Positions 24,646-35,048 of a DNA stretch of 64,000 bases are shown here, piece by piece. The notes below the pieces were generated by a model. That model had not been told where the DNA came from, did not search any database, and saw nothing but the letters and a program-made list of their open reading frames with translations. The DNA is from Pisaster brevispinus. Taxonomy: Eukaryota > Echinodermata > Asteroidea > Forcipulatida > Asteriidae. Numbering within the stretch: the first letter of the stretch is position 1; every line of letters starts with the position of its first letter. The translations under genes and the position numbers were made by a program. The stretch is from contig JAMKCF010000009.1 of NCBI GenBank assembly GCA_023634235.1, positions 310,001 to 374,000 on the forward strand. The letters are read 5' to 3'.

Positions 24646-26835
24646 AATTCCTACAAACCTACAATAATCACAGCAAAGCAACATTACTGATGAGCAAATA
24701 TGCCCAGTGTTCTTCTTTTTTTTAATGCACAATGGGCATCTTGACCAATGATGTTGACGCAATATACTGTATACAAAACACCTACCTTGACTTGAGTTAA
24801 AGTGTTTGCCTGTAAAAGCATCCAAGTAATGGCAGGGTACATGAAGTACAGGACATATCAAATTGAACTAAAATGAGCATGTCTACAATCTTCTACTTGG
24901 TCCACACATCCCATAGCGCCCCAAATGTAGCATTCAATTGACACTGCCGTGACTCCTAGCCAGACAACGATCCATTTCACGCAAAAGAATGATAAAAATA
25001 AAACGTGCTTTAAAACAGGAAAAGGAACTGAGCTGAAAATTTCATACGATGCTCACATTGTAGACTCTTTATCAAGATGTTGATGATGATCCCTTTCTCT
25101 GTGTAAGCCTGATACTTCGTTCTTGTAAGGGCAAGGTAGGTTTTCCTTCAAGCTAAGGGCACTTCAATGAGAGCAGTAACAAATTTCCAAGGGAACATTA
25201 CAAAAGGCACCAAGGCGATAACTGTAGAGGCAGTCACCTCCTGTGTCTCCCAGGCCTGTCTGTGTGTTATCACAATCATGACTATTGATTCTCAAATGAA
25301 CACCACAAAGAGGCCAGATTGGCTTCCCTTCCGACCTCAGTTTGGATAATTAAAGGTGTTAATACAGGATTGATAAGGATAAAAACATTACTTGTTTAAT
25401 TTTTAGCCTGAAAGCTTGTAAGCTGATTTATGAAGTTCATGTACTACAAATGTACCACCATTTTTTCTAGGAAACAGTTCCCTCTGAAATGAAGTCATAT
25501 TCGACAAAACTGTATCTGAAAACCTAAAATAACTCAACAGCTGATTCCAGTTGTTACAACTTTAGTTAAGGACACGCGTGTTTACAGGAAAATGCCGAGA
25601 ATTGTGCACGGTTTTTCAATATTTTCTCCTGACTCCTACAATGGATTAAGCCCACATTTTCACAGCTGGTTTGTTATTTCATGTATATGGTTGATCACAC
25701 AAAACAGGAACACTGTCTGGAATTATTTTGCTAGCTCTACCAATCCTGTAATACATTTAAACATGTACATATACGCACGCATCAAAGGGGGCAGATGTCT
25801 ATTACCGAGTACAGTGCTAAGAGGCAATGCGTAGCTGTACTCAGCTCCATGATCTGATCTCCAGACAACTCTGCACTGACTGACCAAACTCTTACAGTAC
25901 ATACATACAAATGGCAAATGCCAAAGCAGTGGTTTCCATTACACAGTGTTTACTATCAGATTGTAATTCGTTGCCCGACCCAGGCCTTGCGTGTATCAGG
26001 CCTGGGTTTTCTCTCTGAGCCGCCAGGGCTTCACACACAATTTGTGAATCCCAAGGTATGAAAAGGCCAATGTGGTGCGTACAACGTGGTTGTAAAAGTG
26101 GCATTTGAATCATCACACCGTTAGGACTCCGGTGCGCTTCAAAGATCTCAATCTGTAAGACTCAGGTGTAAACGGAACGCAGCATTGCAGTCAGTGCAGT
26201 CTTGACCTGCATCCCCCACGGCTGATTTGGTTGTGATTTAATTTGAAGTGAAGAATCTAAATACTGTTCTCAAGGCACAGTCACTTGACTTGCTGTCCAC
26301 ATGATCTATGCCCTAATGTACACATTTACAGGTAATGTAGGCCTACACACATGTACATGAATTGAAGTACTGAATCAGGGATGGCCCCATGTACTTTAAG
26401 CTAGCATACCGTACATGAAAACTGTGGCCTGATTCCCAACAAAATATATGTCCTTTTTTAAAGATCAAATTCACCAAAAGCACAAATAAAACCATCAAAA
26501 CCATTCTCCAGATTGCACAGCTATCAAAACCAATTGTAAGCATCAAAGTACAAAACATACCGAGGGCCTTGTTTCAATTCAGCATGTTTTGGCCACATTT
26601 GCAAAATCTGTCTCCAGAATCCTCCCCACCAGTTTTGAAAAAAGGCTTGGGAGAACCCCGAGTACGTACATTATTTACTATACTGTTTGTTATTTACAAG
26701 TGAACTGAGCAACAACGACAAGGGGTAACAACGCTTCAAAGGCTAACATGCACACATAAACTTTCAATGGCTGTAAAATTGAATTATGACAGAAAGACCA
26801 ACAAGCCGTACATGTGCGGCTGTTAAAACACACTC
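24646..26835. other. No gene seen
   Basis: One dispersed repeat copy at about 25165-25255 (GGCACCAAGGCGATAAC block). Remaining open frames are without domain or splice support. Confidence 0.4.
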
Positions 26836-27465
26836 GGGGCTTGAAACACCCACAGGACCACTGGCCAGAGTCCAGTCATTTTAACACTTGGTCAGTGACC
26901 ACACAACTGAACAAGTCCAACAGTTTTCCAAACACATCTTTAAGAAGATTTACTTCGGTTTCCTACGCTTTTCAAATCCAAATCTCTTACTATTATAAGA
27001 CCAGCAAATGTTGAAAAAGGGGAGGGTTCACCCTTAACACTAGTAAAAACTGCTATGGGCTGGTAAACATCACTTCTCATCTTGCCATGGGTAACTAAAA
27101 ACTGTCCAACCTATTGTTTAAAATGCTCATACTTCCTTTTCAAATGTGAGTAAATACATAATTTTTAAAATGTGTTAATTTATTTATGATACGTGAATGT
27201 AACTTCATTTTACCTTGTTGGGATCGCTACCATAATACATCATAAAAAATGTACATTTATAACAATACGCGTTTAACATCTAGGCTACTTAAATTTCCTG
27301 GGGCAAGTGAAATGCACAGTCTACCACTACTAGCCCGGTGGGCTACTTTACAAAAAGCTTAAGCGCAAGGCCTTTAGTCTTGTTGTATATCTGGTCCAGT
27401 GATTGAAAGTTCAGAGCTACAAGACCTGCGGTCTAGTGGAGATTTTCTGAAATCCTGAGTGAGCT
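26836..27465 (+). mobile_element. MITE, GGCTCGAATTTG family, copy 3 (diverged, expanded)
   Basis: Begins GGGGCTTGAAACACC, carries ACTGGCCAGAGTCCAGT and CTGAACAAGTCC near the left and GAGCTACAAGACCTGCGGTCT near the right, matching the two ends of copy 1. The middle is longer and diverged, so limits are approximate. Confidence 0.5.
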
Positions 27466-29651
27466 CTGATCATATCCACTAAAAAGACGTACATGTAGCA
27501 TTTCGCAAAGGCCTTTGTGGCTTTATAGACAAATCTGTGTAGCCGCAAAGTGAATGGAAGGGGGAGACCACATGCGCGCAAGCAGCAAAGCCATGAGGCC
27601 TTTTCCAACTTGATTTTGCATTTTGTTGTTGTTGAACTCTTCATAAAGTTTTGAACATTAATTATTTATAACTTTTATGCAAATAAGCAAAGTGCTGAAA
27701 GGTTTACCAATCACAGATGCATGATAGGTTAATGTAAACCCCAATGCTAAATGATTGGTTTGGAATTTTGCTACCCGTTGGGGTAGCAAAAATCAAGAAA
27801 AGGTCTGGTGCCTTCGCCACATGCATGGTCTCTGGTTCCAGCCGCTTTGCGCGCTACACAGCTGTCGAAGCCATGAAGGCCTGGAAGAAAGGCTAACTAC
27901 AGATTCTACCTCTGTGTACTGAAAATTCATTTCCAATTCCAGGTTCATCTTCTGGGATCCACTGATAGACCTGATACACTATACACTTCCTAATATTAAA
28001 TTTGGGTTAGATTTGGCGTGAGTTTCGCTGCTTGATTCTTTTGATCTGGAGGTGCCCCAATGTCGTGACTCATAAACCTCTTAATGTTAGATAATCCTAC
28101 CATCACAAATAATCCACCCCATAAGATTTAGGCAGGTATTAGTCTGCAGGCTATTTCCCTGAAGTGACAAAATAAACTAAACCAAAACACAACTATTTTT
28201 CTCAGTTCATGTAGATGACCAATGTGCTAAATATATACATGTAATGTGTACCAACATGTACACGCTCCGCCTGCACAGCCTATAAACAAGAAGCTGTTCA
28301 GACAAATACAATCAATGTTTGAAGTGTGGTCAGCCTGCCAGCCCCCAGAGGCTCTTGTTTGTCCCCAAGGGATGAGGTAAAACTGTTTACCTCCTCTCCA
28401 GTCAACGTACTTAGGGTTAAGTGCTATGGAAGATACTTTACATATACAACTAGAAAAATAACTATTCTGAAACGTAGGCCTAAACATAAACTGTCAGTCC
28501 ATATAATGTATCCTCTTATTAATATTTTGTCACTTATTTAACTACACATTAAGCATCTTAAGTGTATTAACAACCGTCCAATTTTGCAATAAAGAGGAAA
28601 TGGCCAAACCACCATACTCTTTAGAATGTTTTTTTCAGTTTCCTAATTGTACTAAATAGAGGAAATTAGGTAATTAGCTGAAAACATGAATGCCTGGAAT
28701 GTTTATTTTTCATAAGTTCATTAATTGACAAACTTGTTTATTTCAACAAACACATTCAGTTCACCAGTAAAATTATCAACAAACTAGGTGATTAAATGTT
28801 CTATAGGGCCCAATGGAGACCAGCCAAAAGCTTTGTCAGTGATTTTGTGAGCATTCATAAACAGTGTTCAGTGTTTTTAATTTGTCAATTTTCTTAATCA
28901 AAATACAGTGTCTATGCTGAGTTAAGAGGCACAATCTTCCTCACACCTGGCAGTAATTCACATGGGAAATTTTAAAAAATTGGCACTGGCATCAGGTTTG
29001 TAAGCTACATGTACTAAGCTGATCAGATAATTTTTGTAAATTAATTTTAGTTATTCTTTTCTCGTCATTGATACTAATCAAGTCTCATCTGTAGACAGGG
29101 TTTGCCCATGAGCTTTTCAGTGACAAGCCAGAGCGAATACATGTAGTCATCATTTCACTACTGTAGTTCGCCAGCTTTTTCACTGGTACATGTAGATACA
29201 TGTATTTTAATTAATAAAGGTACATGTATTCCTTTCAACATCGTCATTGATAAAGCAATTGTATGTAGGCCTACTTTGAAAAGTTATTAGGCCTGATTCT
29301 CCACAGAGGCAATTGTCTCCATTGCCCCTGGTCATTGCCTTGGTGTCCCTTGAAATGTTCCAATAGTAATTAACAATGTCCTCAATAATAGAGGTGCTCT
29401 GTACAAGGGGAAAACGCCTATGTACCCTTAAACTTTCAAGAACAAAGAACCAGGTGTGACTGATACCATGTAAGACATTTACATAATTACATAATAATCA
29501 GACTACTAAATGCAGTTCTCAGTCCAACATATATCAAACAAAACATTCAGTATGATATCGAAAGTTGATCAAATATGATATGATCTACTTTGGCTGAATG
29601 GGACTACTTCATTTTAAACATTCTTTACTTAGGGTGCAAGCAAGGACCTAC
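27466..29651. other. No gene seen
   Basis: AT-rich DNA with a small hairpin at about 27766-27790 (TTTTGCTACCCGTT / GGGTAGCAAAAAT) and one dispersed repeat copy near 29290-29370. No exon supported. Confidence 0.4.
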
Positions 29652-29783
29652 TTCATGGCATGGCTTACCACAGAATTCTACAGAATTCTGTGATTACAGC
29701 ACCCTATAGAGCTAGTAATTCTATGGGCCGTAATTCTGTAAGCACAGAATTCTGTGGTAAGCAGCACCTTGAAATTGGGCCCT
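29652..29783. mobile_element. MITE, GGGCCCAATTTCA family, short subtype
   Basis: Ends read TTCATGGCATGGCTTACCAC and GTGGTAAGCAGCACCTTGAA followed by ATTGGGCCC; the inside repeats CAGAATTCTGTG in both senses, so the element is largely palindromic. The same plan occurs at 36528-36638 and 43417-43530. Confidence 0.6.
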
Positions 29784-30454
29784 GCTTGCTGCCACCAAAG
29801 TCCCTATTAAGGATTTGTAAAAGAATAGCAATAGCAGTAGTACAAAAATTATCAACTTATTCAGGTTTTGATATTGTGGGACGTGTATTTTGTTAAAATG
29901 ATTACACTTTTACTTCACACAAATATACATACACTTCGTTTTATAAAAGCTACATGTATTGTAACCTACGAAAAGTAATATTTTTCAGGATTTGTGTCAT
30001 TTGAGTAATGAAATCATGAAACCTTAAGTCAAACAGGGTTTGTATTATCTAGCCAGTAGCCACAGAAAATCTTAAATCTCCCTGGGCTGAGTCAGTATGT
30101 AACTGGGGCTGTAATCTACACCCATGCAAAGGTGTTGTTCTTATAGATTTTGTTAATCCTTTTCCGATTTGGCCTCCATGGGTTTAGAATCGTATTGATT
30201 GACAATTCAATATAATTCAAAGTCTCATTTTTCAAAGTCGCCCATACGTATAATGTTAATGCCCACACATTATGACACTGAGTGTTGCTGTGACTAAATG
30301 AAATGCGTCGTGAGATGTATGTGGTATTCATGCCGATATTTAGCTCAGCAGCATCTCAAAAGTGGTGATGGTAGTACATGCTCAAACAGAAACAGACTGA
30401 AGAATGGGCATCACTGTCAACTTATTGAACGTTTAAAGTTTCAACATCTGTACT

Positions 30455-30655
30455 GGGCCCAATTTCATAGAGCTGCTTATAGCACAAAAAGTAGCGAAGC
30501 ATAATAAAGTTATGCTTACTAATATAAAGTTACCAGACAAAATACCACGTCCCCATCACATGCACCATTTCTGACTGGTATCCTGCTAATTTTTGCGAAG
30601 CACAAAATTTATCACCAAAATTGTCTGTTGAAGTAGCTCTATGACATGTATGACA
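30455..30655. mobile_element. MITE, GGGCCCAATTTCA family, long subtype
   Basis: Begins GGGCCCAATTTCATAGAGCT and ends near GAAGTAGCTCTATGACATG; the inside has AGCATAATAAAGTTATGCTT and GCGAAGCACAAAAT blocks. The best partner is 37289-37467. Confidence 0.6.
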
Positions 30656-32833
30656 TTAAGCCCATTTTCCTAGTAATATTTGTAGCATGAACATGTACAT
30701 TGTAGAAATGCCCACTCCTTAGTATACAGTACTATTGCTAAGAACAAGCTTTGCATGTTGTAGCTTTTCGTTTGTGTTGGTGGTTGGGGGGTGGGGGTAG
30801 GGGGTGGCTAACCAACAAAATAAACAAACCTTTCATGCAAAGTTTTCTCGGCATATTGGTCGAGTTTTCTCCCTAAGCATTGGCACACTTGTCAAATGCC
30901 ACCACCCACCACTGCACCAGCCAGCTAAGAACTATATCTACAGACTACATGTAGAATTGCATGTCATTCAAATGGCTAATAATTGCTTCATACGCAATTT
31001 TGCATTTATAACTACTTTATCCAGGCTTCCAATAAGTTTTTTCTTGACACCATTTTAACTGTAAATCCATTCACAGAATGTATTTCTTGTTTCAATGGTT
31101 TTTTCTGTCAAATTTTCTGTTTTAAAAAAAAAGATTTTTTTTTTTTTGGGGGGGAGGCTGTGTTTTTCCGCCCCTTGAAAATTTTCCTCCAACGCCGCAG
31201 TACTCTACTTCTGTGATTTCATTACCACAAGGACAACAAAAGCATGAAAGTTCACTTGTGTCAGGGCAAACTACACTGTATGTACATCTTCCTCTCACAA
31301 ACCTGTAATTTTCTTCCACAGTTGACATGTAGATGCCAGGCTTGGAATTTATAAGATCACCATGGCCTCTGTTGCCCTGGTCTTGGTCTTGGCGCCCTTT
31401 CAAATTTCCCATTGACTTTAACTTAAGATTTCCCAATGGAAGGGCCCTTTGCAAAATGTATTGTAACTGTATTGCCCTCTCAATCAAAGCCCTTAAGATG
31501 CAATTTGATGCCTGACAGTCAAACTGCCACTTTTTCACTTGATATGACTATGACTGAGATGATCAACACTAACAGCAACAATAATCTTATTTGGTTTCAA
31601 TAAAATAAGACACTGACTAACTAGCCAAGGTTGGACTCCTCCATTGCATATAACGTGCAAAGTCCAGGGTATGAAGGATCCGTACTATTTACGCACAAAT
31701 TTATAACAACTTTTTTCCCCCAGATTTTTACCTGATGGAGGAAGCTGAAGCTATGTTCACATATTCCTTGTGATCTAAACTTGGGTGACATTATTTTTGA
31801 AAATAAAATGGAAATGTATGTCTCTGTGAAAATTATTGTACTGACTCAATATTTACAGCAAGTTTGTCACACTCCTTCAAGTCTTGGTGCCAGGCTTTCT
31901 CGTTTTGATTTGTCATAATTTTCACCATTAGAGGGGGCTATCATCCATCGAACTGCACGGATAATAGCGCCCTCTTGCAGAAACTTTTTTGCTAAATCAA
32001 ACCGAGAAGATCTGGCAAAAAGACTACACCCGTTATGCGTACTTGATCAAATTACCCGGAAGTCGATGGAGTTGCTATGCATTTCCCACATGCGCACACA
32101 TGCTCACATGTAAATCGGTACAAACATGATGTTTAAAACGGAAGCGTGGATCTGTGATTTATTTTTGGAAATAATGTCATCCATGGATTATATTTGTTTT
32201 TTTTCGGACCCATCAAAAGTGCAGTAATATTGACATGAAGAATGAACACAAATTAAGCTTCTTAAATAAATCAGGTAAAACTATGAATAAATGTTAGTTA
32301 ACATTTTGTACCTAGACTGCCAGTGGTGCAATGCAACAGACACTACCGACATCCTACCACCTGGGCAAGTGAAACTAACCAATCCATCATCTTTGCATTT
32401 AACTATTTTGTGTCAATTTGTCATAGATTATAGGATAGTGAGTGGGACTACCGGCAATATAGAGCTGAGATGGATGGTTAAATTTGTTAGCATCTTTTCC
32501 CCAGTTGAATATTTAATAAACACACATGCCAATGACCGTGTAAACTTCTCATTCAAACTGCAATGAGTGTTCATTTTTACCCTTTGTAGCGTGCCACAGT
32601 TAAGTTGCGTAAAAATTTCCGGGTGAAGTCACTCTCTATCTAAACCATCTGTGCACGACGGCACATTCACATACACACACACACCCGATCCGATCCGAAG
32701 GACCACTCCACGGTTCTATACTAATGGCGTATTAAACACTAAAGTTTTGAATGCAACATTTTTCTTTGCACGCTTCTCTTCGATCATTTTTTAAAAGCTC
32801 TATTAATTCATGAATAAGTGGGAGCTCACTAAC
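30656..32833. other. No exon resolved; probable first intron of the divergent minus-strand gene
   Basis: Contains a dispersed repeat copy (31340-31470, TCTGTTGCCCTGGTCTTGG block) and a T/G-rich patch at 31133-31157. If the exon at 32834-32911 is real, this stretch is its first intron; no second exon could be identified. Confidence 0.35.
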
Positions 32834-32911
32834 CTTGTCTGGTAACGTTGTTGGGTCAGAGGAGTTGATTTTCGCCCGTTTAGAAGGCTGAGCTCCACCG
32901 CCAGTCGCCAT
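32834..32911 (-). CDS. Probable first coding exon of an unidentified gene, divergent to LIN52
   Basis: On the minus strand an ATG at 32911 opens a 26-codon frame that ends exactly at a good donor (CAAG/GTTAGTGAG at 32834). The peptide begins MATGGGAQPSKRAKI and is Lys/Arg-bearing, like the start of a nuclear protein. It lies only about 210 bp from the ancestral LIN52 start region, head to head, which is the usual layout of a shared bidirectional promoter. The partial protein is too short to name, and no downstream exon was found within the 18 kb to the left; the rest of the gene may lie in that stretch as short exons or beyond it. The alternative longer minus-strand frame here reads antisense of the same bases and looks random. 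Confidence 0.45.
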
Positions 32912-33118
32912 TTTGCAATTATTCTTACGTGTGTGTAGTTGATCCGATTAACCGACCGATCGCGATCCCGCCAGGCGCAGGGCACTCTACCCACTCAGAT
33001 CGATCAGAGCCACGGTACCGATAATTCCAGAAACAGGCTATTTTTGCCGCAATTTACACAGCGCCACCATGTGGTGAGAAAAAAAAATCTCAAGATATGT
33101 CACGTGATATATTCCATA
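32912..33118. promoter_or_regulatory. Probable ancestral bidirectional promoter of LIN52 and the divergent gene
   Basis: The interval between the two start codons includes GATCGATC-type palindromes, a CAGCGCCACC block, an E-box CACGTG at about 33102-33107 and the word AAAATGGC at its LIN52 edge. AAAATGGC resembles a YY1-type ATGGC element, which commonly overlaps the start codon of housekeeping genes. The position is inferred from the head-to-head exons; initiation sites cannot be read from sequence. Confidence 0.4.
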
Positions 33119-33126
33119 AAAATGGC
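33119..33126. repeat. Left target-site duplication AAAATGGC
   Basis: Identical to 35041-35048 and directly abutting the left terminal repeat of the transposon. It holds a copy of the LIN52 start ATG (33122-33124), which here reads only four codons into the element before TGA. Confidence 0.85.
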
Positions 33127-34135
33127 ACCAGACTGAAGTCAGCACTAAATTAAGTGCCAGCACAAAATTTGGTGCTGGCGAGAAATTTGGTGCTAGCCAG
33201 AAATTTCAGACACAACCTTGTAAACGACCGTCATTGACAGAGCGAACGGAACCCTGAATTCTAGTCATCGAAAATCAATGAATTTCCAGGGTTTTTTCAT
33301 AGATGTCTTCCTTACATCCCAAACCATCATCCATAGGCGCCCCGGTCAAATTGGTTCACTAATAAGCTCAGCTTTACTAATTAAATTATTGCACAAAATA
33401 GGCCCGTGTGCGAATTTACCATGAAAATACGCAAATTTCATATGAAAAGTAGTCATTGAAATATTATGAAATAATTAAGTTTTTAATTCATAGATGTCTT
33501 CCTTACATCAGAACCATAATCCATAGTTTAGTTGGTTGGGCTGAGCTAATTAGAAAACCAATTTAGTCGGGACGCATATGGATTATGATTTGGGATGTAA
33601 GGATGACATCTAGTGAAAAAAGGAAAAAGATTTCACGATTTTACAATGAAAACATTGCAATTAAAAACACGAGAATTCAGGATTCGGTTCGCTCTGTCAA
33701 TGACGGTCGTTAACAAGTTTTTTATTTTTTTTTAACTTAATTTAGTGCTGACTTCAGTCTGGTCTACATCATCACGTTGGGCAATAAAAAAAAAATCCGC
33801 ACAAAAACCAAGTTTGTAAACTAAGTGCAGTAAGTTTTCGTTTTAAATTTCGATATTATTGTAACTTATAAGTAATTGTTTAAAAAGAATGCGATGAGAT
33901 ATATGTTTAAATGATAAACATTATTTTGCTGGCGGTTTCTGTTACTATAGATAGAGCAAGGAACTCTATGCTCTGACGTCTAATGTCTTTTTAATGATGT
34001 TTCGGCCTATCGATTGCTGGCTGCCCGAATTGTTGTTGGCTCATTAGTCATTAAAATTCTACCTCTTCAAGGTTCTTATTTTCGAAAAAAGCACACAGTA
34101 CACCGGATCTCCCCCCCCCCCCACCCCCAAAGAGA

Positions 34136-34368
34136 GCCTGCATTTTGAAAATATCCTTATCTTGGTATTTTCGAAACGGCGGACTGGAATTAACAAACTT
34201 TCCAAATTTTTGTCAAAGCCTGAACAGGGAATGGCTGCATTTCGAAAATACCCTTATGTCGGTATTTTCGAAACGGCGGACTGGAATTCCCAGGCTTTCA
34301 CAAAAAATTCAAAGCCTGAACAGGGAAAGCCTGCATTTCGAAAATACCCTTATGTGGGTATTTTTTAA
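34136..34368. repeat. 97-bp tandem repeat, 2.4 copies, inside the transposon
   Basis: Units start near 34136, 34231 and 34328, each with GCTGCATTTCGAAAATACCC-like text, GGTATTTTCGAAACGGCGGA (missing from the last) and AAAGCCTGAACAGGGAA. TTTCGAAAATACC and GGTATTTTCGAAA form a hairpin in each unit. Confidence 0.8.
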
Positions 34369-34380
34369 CCAATTTGACCG

Positions 34381-34860
34381 GGGCGCATATGGATGATGGT
34401 TTGGGGTATAAGGAAGACATCTATGAAAAAAACTGAAGTTTCATTGATTTTTATGACTCCTTTTCAAATGAAAAATTAGGTAGTTGCGTGTTTAACATAC
34501 TTCTTGCAGTAAATTCGCACACGGGCTATAACTATGCATTTTTTTTAATTAGTTGGGCTGAGCTACTTAGTGAACCAATTTAATTGGGACGCCTATGGAT
34601 TATGATTTGGGGTATAAGGAAGACATCTATGAAAAAAACTGAAGTTTCATTGATTTTTATGACTCCTTTTCAAATGAAAAATTAGGTAGTTGCGTGTTTA
34701 ACATACTTCTTGCATATTGCAGTAAATTCGCACACGGGCTATAACTATGCATTTTTTTTAATTAGTTGGGCTGAGCTACTTAGTGAACCAATTTAATTGG
34801 GACGCCTATGGATTATGATTTGGGGTGTAAGGAAGACATCTGTGAAGAATTTTTTTAAAG
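34381..34860. repeat. 205/213-bp tandem repeat, 2.2 copies, inside the transposon
   Basis: GGGACGCCTATGGATTATGA-type units start at 34381, 34586 and 34799. Units 1 and 2 are nearly identical except for an 8-bp insertion at TTCTTGCA in unit 2. Near identity suggests recent amplification. Inverted versions of the same text occur at 33295-33620 in the left arm. Confidence 0.85.
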
Positions 34861-35040
34861 TTTCACGAATTTACAATGAAAACATTGCAATTGAAAACAA
34901 TTACACGAGAATTCAGGATTCCGTTAGCTGTCAATGACGGTCGTTGACAAGGTTTTTTCTTAAATTTTGTGCTAGCACCATTTTCTCGCTAGCACCAAAT
35001 TTGGTGCTCGCACTAAATTTAGTGCTAACTTCAGTCTGGT

Positions 35041-35048
35041 AAAATGGC
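35041..35048. repeat. Right target-site duplication AAAATGGC, containing the working LIN52 ATG
   Basis: Exact repeat of 33119-33126 directly after the right end of the transposon. The ATG at 35044-35046 is the start of the LIN52 reading frame. Confidence 0.85.

Larger units (their letters stand above)
33127..35040. mobile_element. Composite inverted-repeat DNA transposon inserted at the LIN52 start codon
   Basis: The left end ACCAGACTGAAGTCAGCACT is matched in inverted orientation at the right end (35021-35040) with one mismatch, and both ends abut the 8-bp repeat AAAATGGC. Subterminal arms also match inverted: AAATTTGGTGCTAGC words, then GACCGTCATTGACAG against CTGTCAATGACGGTC, then GAATTCAGG. 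A third, internal right-type end lies at 33741-33763. The middle holds 97-bp and 205-bp tandem repeats. No transposase frame is present, so it is non-autonomous. An 8-bp duplication fits hAT, and some other superfamilies; the termini are not decisive. Confidence 0.85.

Noticed and set aside
31122..31538. 138-codon minus-strand open frame
   Set aside because: It runs across a dispersed repeat copy and a poly-T/G patch, has no splice sites or domain, and the repeat part recurs elsewhere in the window.
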